Origin: Tomitella biformata AHU 1821
GTDB lineage: Bacteria > Actinomycetota > Actinomycetes > Mycobacteriales > Mycobacteriaceae
Length of the DNA: 64,000 bases
NCBI RefSeq assembly: GCF_000524475.1
Contig: NZ_BAVQ01000009.1
Location: 1 to 64,000, forward strand
Reading direction: 5' to 3'
The notes beneath the pieces are model-generated. The model did no database searches and had not been told where the DNA came from. It saw only the letters and a program-made list of their open reading frames with translations. The position numbers and the translations under genes were made by a program. Below are positions 16,617-24,699 of this stretch, one piece after another. The first letter of the stretch is position 1. Each line of letters opens with the position of its first letter.

Positions 16617-17767
16617 GCGTGGCCTCCGGCTCCGCTGGACACGGAGTCCACGGCGCCGTCGACGTCAGGGGCGAATACGCGCAGAGCTGACGGCGAGAAA
16701 CTCACCACCATGGGGTCACCGGTCTGGCTCTTCTTCAGCGTGGCGCTGTGCTCGACGGCCGGGGCTCGCAGGATGAGCTTGTCGGCGCCGCTTCGGACGG
16801 TGACGTCGTAGTAGCGGCCCCCGTACTCGTAGTCGACGAGTTCCGCGTGCAGGGCCACATTCCCTGCGGGCACCTCGGAGGCGGAAGCGTGCAGGGAGAC
16901 GTCGTCGGGACGCAAACGCCCAATCGCCGCGTCAGCGCGGTCGGGAACCCCGCGGACCACCGCACGGCTGAGGTCCACCTGGTCCCCAGCAGCTGTCTCC
17001 CACCCGTGGGGCCCACGGCGGAGTTCAATCCGGTTGGACATACCGATGAAGGCCGCCACGTACTCGGATACCGGGTTCTCGAACACGGCCTCGGGAGCCT
17101 CGTACTGCTCGATCTTCCCGGACTTCATGATCGCCACTCGGTCACCGAGCGCGAACGCCTCAGACTGATCGTGGGTGACGAACACTGCGGTGAACCCCAG
17201 CTGCTGGTGGAGCCGGTGGATCTGCGACCGCACTTGGTCCCGCAGCCTCGCATCGAGGTTGCTGAGCGGCTCATCGAACAACACCAGATCCGGCTTGGCG
17301 ACCAGTCCCCGCGCCACGGCGACGCGCTGCTGCTGGCCACCACTGAGCTGCGACGGGAAGCGGTCCAAGAGGCCCTCGCAGTCGACCATCGCGGCGGCCG
17401 TCTCGACCGAGCCGTCGCGCATCTCCGACCGCATCTTCCGGACCTTGAGCGGGTAGCCGATGTTTCTGCGCACGGTCATGTGTGGCCAGAGCGCATACGA
17501 CTGGAAGACCATGCCGATGTTGCGCTTGTGCGCCGGCACGTCAACGTTCGCGGCGGCATCGAACATCTTCTGCCCCTTGAAGGTGATCTCGCCGCCCTGC
17601 GGTGTCTCCAGGCCAGCGAGGCACCTGAGCGTCGTGGTCTTCCCACATCCGCTGGGCCCGAGGAGGACGAGGAATTCCCCGTCCTCGATGGGGAGGTCCA
17701 GATTGTCGACAACCACGTTGTCGCCATACTTCTTAACCAGGCCATTTACTGTGAATTGCGTAGTCAT
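16613..17767 (-). CDS. ABC importer ATP-binding protein
   Basis: A 384-aa CUT/Fe-type ATPase: Walker A GPSGCGKT at 37-44, signature LSGGQQQR near 138, Walker B LVLFDEP and the H-loop in FVTHDQSEAF. The C-terminal 130 residues form a TOBE-like regulatory domain. I start at MTTQF (17767), with GGAG 8 nt upstream and the ATG overlapping the SDR stop; the longer open frame upstream reads through the SDR gene out of frame. It energises the permease at 14883-16616. Confidence 0.9.
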   Translation of the reverse strand: MTTQFTVNGLVKKYGDNVVVDNLDLPIEDGEFLVLLGPSGCGKTTTLRCLAGLETPQGGEITFKGQKMFDAAANVDVPAHKRNIGMVFQSYALWPHMTVRRNIGYPLKVRKMRSEMRDGSVETAAAMVDCEGLLDRFPSQLSGGQQQRVAVARGLVAKPDLVLFDEPLSNLDARLRDQVRSQIHRLHQQLGFTAVFVTHDQSEAFALGDRVAIMKSGKIEQYEAPEAVFENPVSEYVAAFIGMSNRIELRRGPHGWETAAGDQVDLSRAVVRGVPDRADAAIGRLRPDDVSLHASASEVPAGNVALHAELVDYEYGGRYYDVTVRSGADKLILRAPAVEHSATLKKSQTGDPMVVSFSPSALRVFAPDVDGAVDSVSSGAGGHA

Positions 17768-18588
17768 TTCCCGCTCTCCGCGTTCTTCTTCTTCTTCGAG
17801 GTATGCACGCCTGCGGCGGTTCCACCGTCGACTAGGAGGTCCACACCGTTGACATAGCTGCTGCGACGATCGACCAGGAACAGGATCGCCTCTGCCACCT
17901 CGCCTGGCGATCCGCGGCGCTGGAGCGGGATGCTGCGCACATAGGCTTCCACATCGTCCGCAGCAAAATCTGGTAAGTCGGTGATACCGGTCTCGATGCT
18001 GCCAGGGCACACGCTGTTTACTCTAATTCCCTTGTGCGCCAACTCAATTGCAGCCACTCGACTTAGGGCCCGTACCCCGAACTTAGCCGCGCCATACGCG
18101 CCGAGCTCCGCAGTGGCCAGCACGCCGCGGAGCGAGGAGATGTTCACCACCGCGCCGCCCGGCACCATGTGGCGCGCGGCTGACCGCACACCGAGGAAGG
18201 TGCCCACCAGGTTGAGGTCGATCATTCGTCGGAAGGACTCGAGCGAGGTCTCCGCCAGGGGCGCCTTCATCGCCGCCCCTGCCGAGTTCACCAAGACCGT
18301 CAGCGGAGCCCCATCCGCTGCCATCTGGTCCACGGCCGCATCCCACGATTGCTCATCTCGCACGTCTAGGACTCGGAATCGATCTGCGGCTCCGAACTCC
18401 GCCGCGGTGCGACGCCCCTGCTCCTCATCGATGTCGGTGGGGTACACAAGCGCGCCCTCGCTGGCCAGCAAAGCCGCCGTCGCCGCCCCGATGCCGTTTG
18501 CCGCGCCGGTCACGAGCACGCCGACCCCGCGCAGGCCGCCCGCGGGCGCCACTCCGGCCGGACCGCCGGAGACTTCGGATGAGGTCAC
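17764..18588 (-). CDS. SDR-family oxidoreductase
   Basis: A 274-aa SDR starting at GTG 18588 (VTSSEVSGG), which overlaps the stop of the substrate-binding protein gene as GTGA. Signatures: GVLVTGAANGIGAA at about 22-35, LVNSAGAAM, ISSLRG, and YGAAKFG. The C-terminus VDLLVDGGTAAGVHTSKKKKN carries an unusual lysine tail after the normal SDR end. It is embedded between binding-protein and ATPase genes, which ties transport to the first oxidation steps. The upstream ATG at 18852 would overlap the previous gene by 260 bp and is rejected. Confidence 0.84.
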   Translation of the reverse strand: MTSSEVSGGPAGVAPAGGLRGVGVLVTGAANGIGAATAALLASEGALVYPTDIDEEQGRRTAAEFGAADRFRVLDVRDEQSWDAAVDQMAADGAPLTVLVNSAGAAMKAPLAETSLESFRRMIDLNLVGTFLGVRSAARHMVPGGAVVNISSLRGVLATAELGAYGAAKFGVRALSRVAAIELAHKGIRVNSVCPGSIETGITDLPDFAADDVEAYVRSIPLQRRGSPGEVAEAILFLVDRRSSYVNGVDLLVDGGTAAGVHTSKKKKNAESGK

Positions 18589-19619
18589 TGGAACACCTCG
18601 GACCACTGCTGCGAGTACTCGCGGACCTTGTCCGGAGTGAGGTCGGCGGTGTTCGGCATCGTGATCTCCTGGGCCCGGGCCACAGCGCCGGGGATATCTG
18701 GCAACACAGCGGCGTAGCCGGAGTTCAGCGCGGTCTGGCCCTCTTGGCCCAACATGAAGTTGACGAGCACCTGCGCGGCGTTGGGATGCGGCGCGACATT
18801 GAGGACTTGGGTGTACCACGGGGTGCCCCACGGCGAGGACGGCAGCGCCCAATCGACGGGCGCGCCACTGTCCACTTCGGTGACGAGGGGCTGGACTGAG
18901 GGCGCCACTGAGATCTCACCGGAGGTCAGCGCCTGCGCGACGCCTAGTGCGCTCGGGTAGACGCGGGGGCCGAGCTCGGCGACCTGGCTCCAGAAGTCCT
19001 GCCCGTAGGTGTCCGCGTAGAAGCGGTACATGTCCACGTAGGAGGCGATCCCGGTCGGGTTGACGATCCCGATCTTGCCGCTGTAGGCAGGGTTGATGAT
19101 GTCCTCCGGCTTGCTGAGCCCGTCTGGGACCGCGTCGGTGTTCCAGCCGAGCGCGAACACCGCCGCGCTGGTCAGGGCGAACTTGTCATCGATCACGCTG
19201 GCTGACCGGTCGTACTCGGGTGCATCCAGATTCGGAGCCACCAGGTCCGTGGAGTAGGTCCCGGACTTCGCCGCGATGTCGATCCACGCCGCGTCCGTGA
19301 GCATGTGGACGTCGGCGATGCCCTTCCCGGTCTTATTCTCGGTCTCCACCCGTGGGTTGATCTCCGGGTCGGTCCCCCGCACGAAACTCATCGTGATCTC
19401 GGGGTATTCGGACTCGAAGGCCGCCTTGAGCGCTTCCAGGTTCGCCGGCTTCTGGCTTGAATAGAGCATCACCTCGCCCTCTTCGTTGGCTGCCGCGACG
19501 ATCTCGTCCCAGCTGCCATCCACGGGAGCAGTAGCACCACCACCGCTGCTGCACGCCGAGACTCCAAGGACGACGGCGGCCGACAGCAACGCTGTCACCG
19601 CACGCGATAACTTCATCAT
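18585..19619 (-). CDS. ABC importer substrate-binding lipoprotein (family 1), paralogue 3
   Basis: A 344-aa lipoprotein with lipobox GVSAC (Cys about 23). The mature part opens GSWDEIVAAANEEGEVMLYSSQ-like, clearly paralogous to the proteins at 9467 and 11876, and carries GLSKPEDIINPAYSGKIGIVNP. The ligand region is YVDMYRFYADTYG, different again from the other two. It leads the operon with the SDR, ATPase, permease and second SDR, so it is probably the primary receptor of the transporter. Confidence 0.87.
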   Translation of the reverse strand: MMKLSRAVTALLSAAVVLGVSACSSGGGATAPVDGSWDEIVAAANEEGEVMLYSSQKPANLEALKAAFESEYPEITMSFVRGTDPEINPRVETENKTGKGIADVHMLTDAAWIDIAAKSGTYSTDLVAPNLDAPEYDRSASVIDDKFALTSAAVFALGWNTDAVPDGLSKPEDIINPAYSGKIGIVNPTGIASYVDMYRFYADTYGQDFWSQVAELGPRVYPSALGVAQALTSGEISVAPSVQPLVTEVDSGAPVDWALPSSPWGTPWYTQVLNVAPHPNAAQVLVNFMLGQEGQTALNSGYAAVLPDIPGAVARAQEITMPNTADLTPDKVREYSQQWSEVFQ

Positions 19620-19730
19620 GTTTTACGTTCCTTTCGTGGCTGTCGTACGGCCCTCGGCGACAGGCGGTCCCCCCGAACTGCATGTGCGGGTCGTCCAGTC
19701 GGCAATCCTCTGGGTCCCACCCCAGGTCAG

Positions 19731-19779
19731 TGAACCGATCTCAGTTCAGGACTCTAACGTGGTCATGTTGTGATGTCAA
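19731..19779 (-). promoter_or_regulatory. Promoter and regulon operator site 3 (ABC importer operon)
   Basis: On the minus strand TTGACA (19779-19774), 17 bp, TAGAGT (19756-19751), 2 bp, then TGAACTGAGATCGGTTCA (19748-19731), 15 of 16 dyad positions. The layout is the same as at 12934-12980 and 22263-22310. Confidence 0.7.
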
Positions 19780-19821
19780 TCACCAGCTTGGAGGCCATAA
19801 ACACCCCCTGCGGCCAACCCC

Positions 19822-21450
19822 TCAGCGCTGGCGTCGCAACCGGCGGCGAGGCGCTCGAATGCGGCCGAAACCCGTTGGCTCCATGAGGAATCGACGCGTG
19901 GAGTCCTCGACGAGGTGCCCGGCCAATCGAGCCCTAACCCGGCCTTCCGGGATGGTCAACCGATCCCGTTCTTGGGCCAGAAAGTCATCCCAGACATGGA
20001 AGGTGGAGAGCTCCACAAACGTCCCTGGGTCGCTCATGTCCTCCCAAACGACGCAATCCACGGCTCCGAGCCGGAGCCGCGATAGCCGAACCTCGCGCAT
20101 ATCCCGGACGAACTCGGCACGCCGATCCGGTCGGACCACATAGCGCGTCTCCACTCCCGCCCTCCGGCCACGCATATCGGAGTCAGCCACCCGGTCCCAC
20201 TCCGGGTCGGAGCTGCCCGCGGGCTCCGGCACCAGCTCGTCGCCGCCACGAATCCGAACTCGGAGGAAGGTCGCGCTGGCGGCGCCCATCAAAACCGCGC
20301 TGATGAACAGCGCTGGCACCAGTCCAAGCCAGTCCGCCACGAGGCCCCAAGTCATGGCGCCGGCGGCCTGCACCGCCTGCCCGGTCACGATCAGGATCCC
20401 GAGCACTTGCGCCCGAATCCACGCCGGCACCACATGGTGCGCCGCCACCATCCACGTGCTCTGCACCGCCACCCAAGCGGCGCCCGCCACCACCATCAGC
20501 CCAGACACACCTGGAACCGAGGGGATCACCGCCATGCCCGCCAACACAACGGCGTAGGCGATGGCGCCAAGCGCCACAAACGAATTCCAGGACAAGCGGC
20601 GACGCAACGGCATCAGCAGCAAGGTCCCCATCACTGCGCCGATCCCGATGGCACCGGAGACCAGCCCGAATTCGAAGGTGGTCGCATGCAATCGCTCATT
20701 CGCAACTATCGGGAGCAGCGCCCACAGCGCGCTAGACGGCACTCCAAACGCGACCATCAAGAGCAGCAGAGTGCGCATCCAGCTCGAGTGCCGGATGAAT
20801 CGGGTTGCCGTCGCAATGTGCTGGGTCCAGGAGTCGGGCGCGCGCCCTCGCCCCGAGTCGCGCGGCACCTGCCAGGCGGCGATCGCGGCGCACACCGCGA
20901 ACACCACGGCGACCGCCACAAATGTGGCCGAGGTGCCGAACGTCGCCAGGATCGCCCCGCCGATCACCGGCCCCACCGCGCGCGCACCGTTGAAGACGGC
21001 GCCATCGAGCGCTGGCACCACAGCCATCAGCGGCCGGTCGACAAGATGGGGCAGCAGCGCCTGCCAGACGATCGCCATGGTCGCCAGACCCGCGCCGGCC
21101 ACGAATACCGTGGACATAAGCACGGCGACCCCGACCACGTCCAGCGTAGCCAAGATCGCGGCTACCGCCGAGATCCCCGCCAGCGCCACCGACGCGGAAA
21201 CGAGCAGCAGCCGGTGCCCGACCACATCCGCCACAGCGCCGATCGGCAGGCCGAGGAGGAAGAAGGGCAGGCTCGCGGCCACCTGAACCGTGGCGACGAC
21301 GGTCGCAGACTCGCCCCCCACGGTGAGAATCCACTGCGCCGCAAGGACGATGATCCAGACGCCCACGGAAATGCCGAGCTCAACGGGGACCAGGAGCCGG
21401 AAACGACGCACCCGCAACGGCGCGAACAACCCCACTTGACCCCCGCTCAT
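19822..21450 (-). CDS. MFS transporter of the DUF894/EntS-like family
   Basis: A 542-aa protein with about 12 membrane segments over residues 1-420. The C-terminal soluble domain of about 110 residues (VETRYVVRPDRRAEFVRDM, then FHVWDDFLAQERDRLT) resembles the ferredoxin-like monooxygenase fold often attached to this MFS_3 group. These proteins usually export small molecules. It follows the two SnoaL-fold genes by 37 bp in a minus-strand operon governed by regulon site 4. It may export or relieve a toxic intermediate; direction is not provable from sequence. Confidence 0.82.
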   Translation of the reverse strand: MSGGQVGLFAPLRVRRFRLLVPVELGISVGVWIIVLAAQWILTVGGESATVVATVQVAASLPFFLLGLPIGAVADVVGHRLLLVSASVALAGISAVAAILATLDVVGVAVLMSTVFVAGAGLATMAIVWQALLPHLVDRPLMAVVPALDGAVFNGARAVGPVIGGAILATFGTSATFVAVAVVFAVCAAIAAWQVPRDSGRGRAPDSWTQHIATATRFIRHSSWMRTLLLLMVAFGVPSSALWALLPIVANERLHATTFEFGLVSGAIGIGAVMGTLLLMPLRRRLSWNSFVALGAIAYAVVLAGMAVIPSVPGVSGLMVVAGAAWVAVQSTWMVAAHHVVPAWIRAQVLGILIVTGQAVQAAGAMTWGLVADWLGLVPALFISAVLMGAASATFLRVRIRGGDELVPEPAGSSDPEWDRVADSDMRGRRAGVETRYVVRPDRRAEFVRDMREVRLSRLRLGAVDCVVWEDMSDPGTFVELSTFHVWDDFLAQERDRLTIPEGRVRARLAGHLVEDSTRRFLMEPTGFGRIRAPRRRLRRQR

Positions 21451-21487
21451 CGCGGAGCCGGCCTTCCCCTCGGCGCCCGGCCGACCA

Positions 21488-21862
21488 TCAGGCGAAGTCG
21501 ACCTCGGGCGTTCGGGCGATCAGCAACCTCCGCACCTGCCCGGCACTGTCAATTTGCGCCGTCGCGGTGAAGGACGCTTCGAACTCCCCCGCCCGGGTGG
21601 TCCGCCCAAGCACCAACTCATGGCCGGATGCCGCCACACCGACGTCGACGTGGTGGATCAGGGTGCTCTTCTCCCGTTGCGCGAGGTAGCCGATCAGCCC
21701 ATCGCGGTCGCCGACAAATTCCGCAGACTGTCCATCCCCCTTCGAGAACTGGACCGACATCACGAAATCACTGGTGATCATGTCCAGGACGTGATCGGGC
21801 GCGTCGGAGTCCATGTGGGCGAACCACTGGGCGAGCACCGGAGTCGTCATTGCGTTGGTCAT
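21488..21862 (-). CDS. SnoaL-like (NTF2-fold) protein
   Basis: A 124-aa single-domain cone-shaped NTF2-fold protein (opening LAQWFAHMDSDAPDHVLDMITSDF). The fold includes ketosteroid isomerase, limonene-epoxide hydrolase and SnoaL cyclases, but catalytic residues cannot be assigned safely. Its ATG overlaps the stop of the preceding SnoaL-like gene, so the two are translationally coupled and may form a heteromer. Isomerase, hydratase or epoxide hydrolase activity in the pathway is possible. Confidence 0.75.
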   Translation of the reverse strand: MTNAMTTPVLAQWFAHMDSDAPDHVLDMITSDFVMSVQFSKGDGQSAEFVGDRDGLIGYLAQREKSTLIHHVDVGVAASGHELVLGRTTRAGEFEASFTATAQIDSAGQVRRLLIARTPEVDFA

Positions 21863-22224
21863 CGAACCTCTCCTGCCGGTAGAACCGAGAACTCGGCGCT
21901 GAATGCGACCTGGTAGCGGTCGATCAGGCCGTCCGCGCCGATATGCATGACGCCGGTGAAGTAGCCCGTGGTGCGCTCGCCGTTCTCCGTCACCTCACCC
22001 TGCGCGAACTCCAGGTCCCCGTCGGCGGCGGCGCGCAGGACCACATGCTGACGGTCCACCGGGGGCCGGCCGCGCAGGTAGCTGAGCATCTCTGACCTCC
22101 CCCTACCCCGATTTTCGCCGGTCGGGAGGATCATCGCGAACTCCACGTCTTCGGCGAGGAGAGCTGTCGCCTCCTCCAGCCGCCCGCTGTCGAGCGTCGC
22201 GTAGTACTTCTCCATTTTTGCCAT
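21859..22224 (-). CDS. SnoaL-like (NTF2-fold) protein
   Basis: A 121-aa NTF2-fold protein (YYATLDSGRLEEATALLAEDVEF opening, IGADGLIDRYQVAF strand near the end). It is first in the SnoaL-SnoaL-MFS operon. Start 22224 (MAKMEK) directly abuts regulon dyad 4 and has no Shine-Dalgarno; the -10-like TAAATT is 6 nt upstream, which fits leaderless translation. MEK at 22215 is the alternative. Function as for its neighbour, unknown. Confidence 0.75.
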   Translation of the reverse strand: MAKMEKYYATLDSGRLEEATALLAEDVEFAMILPTGENRGRGRSEMLSYLRGRPPVDRQHVVLRAAADGDLEFAQGEVTENGERTTGYFTGVMHIGADGLIDRYQVAFSAEFSVLPAGEVR

Positions 22225-22259
22225 AAAGTGAATTTAGTTCAGGACTTCCCCGCTGTCGA
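22224..22259 (-). promoter_or_regulatory. Leaderless promoter and regulon operator site 4 (SnoaL-MFS operon)
   Basis: On the minus strand TCGACA (22259-22254), 17 bp, TAAATT (22236-22231), 6 nt, ATG. The dyad TGAACTAAATTCACTTTA (22241-22224) contains the -10, ends on the first base of the ATG and matches the consensus at 12 of 16 positions. Confidence 0.55.
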
Positions 22260-22262
22260 GTC

Positions 22263-22310
22263 TTGACATCCATCACACCGCAAGATAGAACTTGAACCGA
22301 ATCCAGTTCA
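22263..22310 (+). promoter_or_regulatory. Promoter and regulon operator site 5 (enoyl-CoA hydratase operon)
   Basis: TTGACA (22263-22268), 17 bp, TAGAAC (22286-22291), 1 bp, then TGAACCGAATCCAGTTCA (22293-22310), which matches 14 of 16 dyad positions. It drives the long plus-strand operon 22331-32590. The -35 regions of this and the divergent SnoaL promoter are only 3 bp apart. Confidence 0.7.
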
Positions 22311-22330
22311 TCTAGCGAAAAGGTGCCCCC

Positions 22331-23119
22331 ATGATCGACACCGACCACATCATCCTCGAAAAAGACGGTCCCATCGCTCGCGTTTGGCTCAACCGCCCCC
22401 ACAAGAAGAACGCGGTCACCCCGGAGCTGTTGCACCGACTGGACGAGATCATCGTCGAGGTCGACAACGACCCTGAGCTGCGAGTTCTGGTGCTGCGCGG
22501 CCGCGGCAACATGTTCTGCTCCGGCTTCGACCTCGACATCCTGCTCAAGGACTACGTCGGCAGCACCAACGCGATGGACGTCGCCGTGCTCTCCGCCAAG
22601 GTCTGCGACCGCCTGTACTCGATGAACACGCCGTCGGTCGCGGTCCTCGAGGACTACGTCACCGCGGGCGGCTTCGAGCTGATGATCTCCTGCGACTTCG
22701 CCGTCGCCGCGGACGATGCCAAGATCGGCGATTTCCACATCCGCCGCGCGCTGTTCGGCGGCGCCGGCCCGATCTACCGCCTGCCGCGCATGATCGGCAT
22801 CCGCAAGACCAAGGAGCTGATGCTCACCGGCAAGCTGCTCTCCGGCAAGGAGGCGACCGAGTGGGACCTCATCAACGCCTCGGCCCCGGCCGACAAGCTC
22901 GACGAGCTGGTGGATGATTTCATCGCACCGCTCATCGACAAGAGCCCGTTCATGATGAAGCTGACCAAGATGACCATCGACCGCGGCCTCGACGCCGACA
23001 TCCAGTCGCTGATGGTCATGGAACACCTCGCGGTGGGCAACGCCCTGCAGTCCGAGGACGGCCGCGAAGGCGTCCAGGCATTCCTGGAGAAGCGCGAGCC
23101 CGTGTGGACCGGCCGCTAA
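22331..23119 (+). CDS. Enoyl-CoA hydratase/isomerase (crotonase) family protein
   Basis: A 262-aa crotonase-fold enzyme. The oxyanion-hole segments are visible as RGRGNMFCSGFDLD and EDYVTAGGFELMISCD, the latter with the first catalytic Glu. The second crotonase Glu, normally in a PE...LG segment, appears by eye to be replaced in KIGDFHIRRALFGGAGPIYRLP. The protein may thus be an isomerase or ring-opening hydrolase rather than a plain hydratase. It is the first gene of the main degradation operon, 21 bp behind regulon site 5, with AAAGGTG upstream of the ATG. Confidence 0.87.
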   Translation: MIDTDHIILEKDGPIARVWLNRPHKKNAVTPELLHRLDEIIVEVDNDPELRVLVLRGRGNMFCSGFDLDILLKDYVGSTNAMDVAVLSAKVCDRLYSMNTPSVAVLEDYVTAGGFELMISCDFAVAADDAKIGDFHIRRALFGGAGPIYRLPRMIGIRKTKELMLTGKLLSGKEATEWDLINASAPADKLDELVDDFIAPLIDKSPFMMKLTKMTIDRGLDADIQSLMVMEHLAVGNALQSEDGREGVQAFLEKREPVWTGR

Positions 23120-23155
23120 CGAGCAAGCACTGACAACCGGGACCGGAGGAACATA

Positions 23156-23527
23156 ATGAAGCGCCAACAAGCCGTACTGCAGGGCTCGGAGTGCAGCACC
23201 TGCGGCGCCGTCGGCTTCCCAGCGAGCGAGCATTGCGCGCGCTGCGCCACACCGACGGCGCAACCCCGCGAGCTGAGCCGGGAGGGCACCGTCTGGACGT
23301 ACACAGTTCAGCAGTTCGCGCCCAAGTCGCCGCCTTATGTTCCTCCGCCCGAGGGCTTTTCACCCTTCGCGGTCGGATTCGTAGAGCTCCCCGAGGGCAT
23401 CCGCATCAGCGCCATTCTCGACTGCGAAGACTTCACCGACCTCACGGGCGCGCACGCCGTCCTGGTCGCCACCGAACCCGTGCCGCGGTTCGCCGTGAAA
23501 CCACACACCGAAGAGGTGAACGGATGA
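23156..23527 (+). CDS. DUF35 zinc-ribbon / OB-fold protein
   Basis: A 123-aa protein with an N-terminal rubredoxin-like zinc ribbon (CSTCGAVGFPASEHCARC, residues 13-30) and a C-terminal OB fold. DUF35 proteins partner with thiolase-like enzymes, as in ChsH2-Ltp2 of the cholesterol side-chain retro-aldol step and in acetoacetyl-CoA-forming complexes. The next gene, a thiolase, overlaps it by ATGA, supporting a complex. The ribosome-binding site GGAGGA precedes the ATG. Confidence 0.88.
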   Translation: MKRQQAVLQGSECSTCGAVGFPASEHCARCATPTAQPRELSREGTVWTYTVQQFAPKSPPYVPPPEGFSPFAVGFVELPEGIRISAILDCEDFTDLTGAHAVLVATEPVPRFAVKPHTEEVNG

Positions 23528-24675
23528 ACGACGACGTCGTAATCATCGGGGCCGGACTATCTAAGTTCGGCCGGCAGCCCGGAATCACCGGACGCCAGAT
23601 GGCGGTGACCGCCATCCAGACGGCACTCACCGACGCGGGCATCCAGTGGCCGGACGTGCAAGTCGCCTTCGGTGGCAGCGATGGCTCCGGTTTGGCGGAC
23701 ACCCTGGTCGCCGAGCTCGGTCTCACCGGAATCCCCTTCACCAACGTCAAAAATGGCTGCGCCACCGGCGGCAGCGCACTGATCTCCGCGGTAAACGCGG
23801 TTCGAGCCGGTGCCGCCGAGATCGCCCTGGCCGTCGGGTTCGACAAACATCCCCGCGGCGCCTTCGACCCGCAGCCTGCGGACTGGGGCTTGCCCGAGGG
23901 GTACGGCGAGGCCGGCCTCATGGTCACCACGCAGTTCTTCGGCTCCAAGATCGCGCGCTATATGCGCCAGCACGGGATCAGCAACAACACGCTGGCCCGG
24001 GTTGCCGAGAAGGCCTACCGAAACGGCAGCCTGAACCCCAATGCATGGCGCCGGGACCCCATGTCCCTGGAACAAATCCGTGATGCGGACATGGTCAACG
24101 ATCCCCTGACTCGTTACATGTTCTGCTCCCCCGGCGAGGGCGGAGCGGCCATCATCGTCGCCACCCCCAGCGCAGCACGCCGACTGGGCGCCCGCCCGGT
24201 GCGGATTCGCGCAATCAGCCATCAGACCCGACGCTTCGGCTCCTTCGAGGTCTTCAGTCCCGCGGTCCAGGGCAGCGGAGAGCCGCCCAGCGTGAGTGCG
24301 GACGCGGCGCGAGCGGCCTTCGCTCAAGCCGGGATCCTCCCCACCGAGGTCAACGTGGCACAGCTGCAGGACACCGAGAGCGGTGCCGAGATCATGCATA
24401 TGGCGGAAGCCGGATTCTGTGAGCACGGCGAGCAGGAATCGTGGATCACCAATGGCGACACCGAGATCGGCGGCCGGCTACCGGTCAACACCGACGGCGG
24501 TTGCATCGCCAACGGCGAGCCCATCGGGGCCTCCGGCCTGCGGCAAGTCCACGAGGTCGTGACGCAGTTGCGCGGCGACGCCGGGGCCCGCCAGGTACCG
24601 AACTCCCCCAAGGTTGGGTTCACCCACGTGTACGGGGCACCGGGCATCAGCGCGTGCACTGTCCTGACGGTCTGA
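23524..24675 (+). CDS. Thiolase-superfamily protein, SCP-x/Ltp type
   Basis: A 383-aa thiolase-like protein. The nucleophile Cys is present in NVKNGCATGGSALISA (near residue 79). The catalytic His motif of ordinary thiolases (GHPxGA) reads GEPIGASG here, so His is replaced by Glu, and the last CxG motif is missing (YGAPGISACTVL). Together with the coupled DUF35 gene, this points to a specialised acyl-CoA thiolase or Ltp2-like retro-aldolase. It cleaves a chain or ring fragment; the substrate is unknown. Confidence 0.87.
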   Translation: MNDDVVIIGAGLSKFGRQPGITGRQMAVTAIQTALTDAGIQWPDVQVAFGGSDGSGLADTLVAELGLTGIPFTNVKNGCATGGSALISAVNAVRAGAAEIALAVGFDKHPRGAFDPQPADWGLPEGYGEAGLMVTTQFFGSKIARYMRQHGISNNTLARVAEKAYRNGSLNPNAWRRDPMSLEQIRDADMVNDPLTRYMFCSPGEGGAAIIVATPSAARRLGARPVRIRAISHQTRRFGSFEVFSPAVQGSGEPPSVSADAARAAFAQAGILPTEVNVAQLQDTESGAEIMHMAEAGFCEHGEQESWITNGDTEIGGRLPVNTDGGCIANGEPIGASGLRQVHEVVTQLRGDAGARQVPNSPKVGFTHVYGAPGISACTVLTV

Positions 24676-24699
24676 CTCAAGGATCGAGACGAGAAATCG

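Noticed and set aside
5460-22310. KstR or KstR2 operators
   Set aside because: The known KstR (TnnAACnnGTTnnA) and KstR2 (AnCAAGnnCTTGnT) patterns do not match the island dyad; the TetR palindrome has a 3-bp rather than 2-bp centre.
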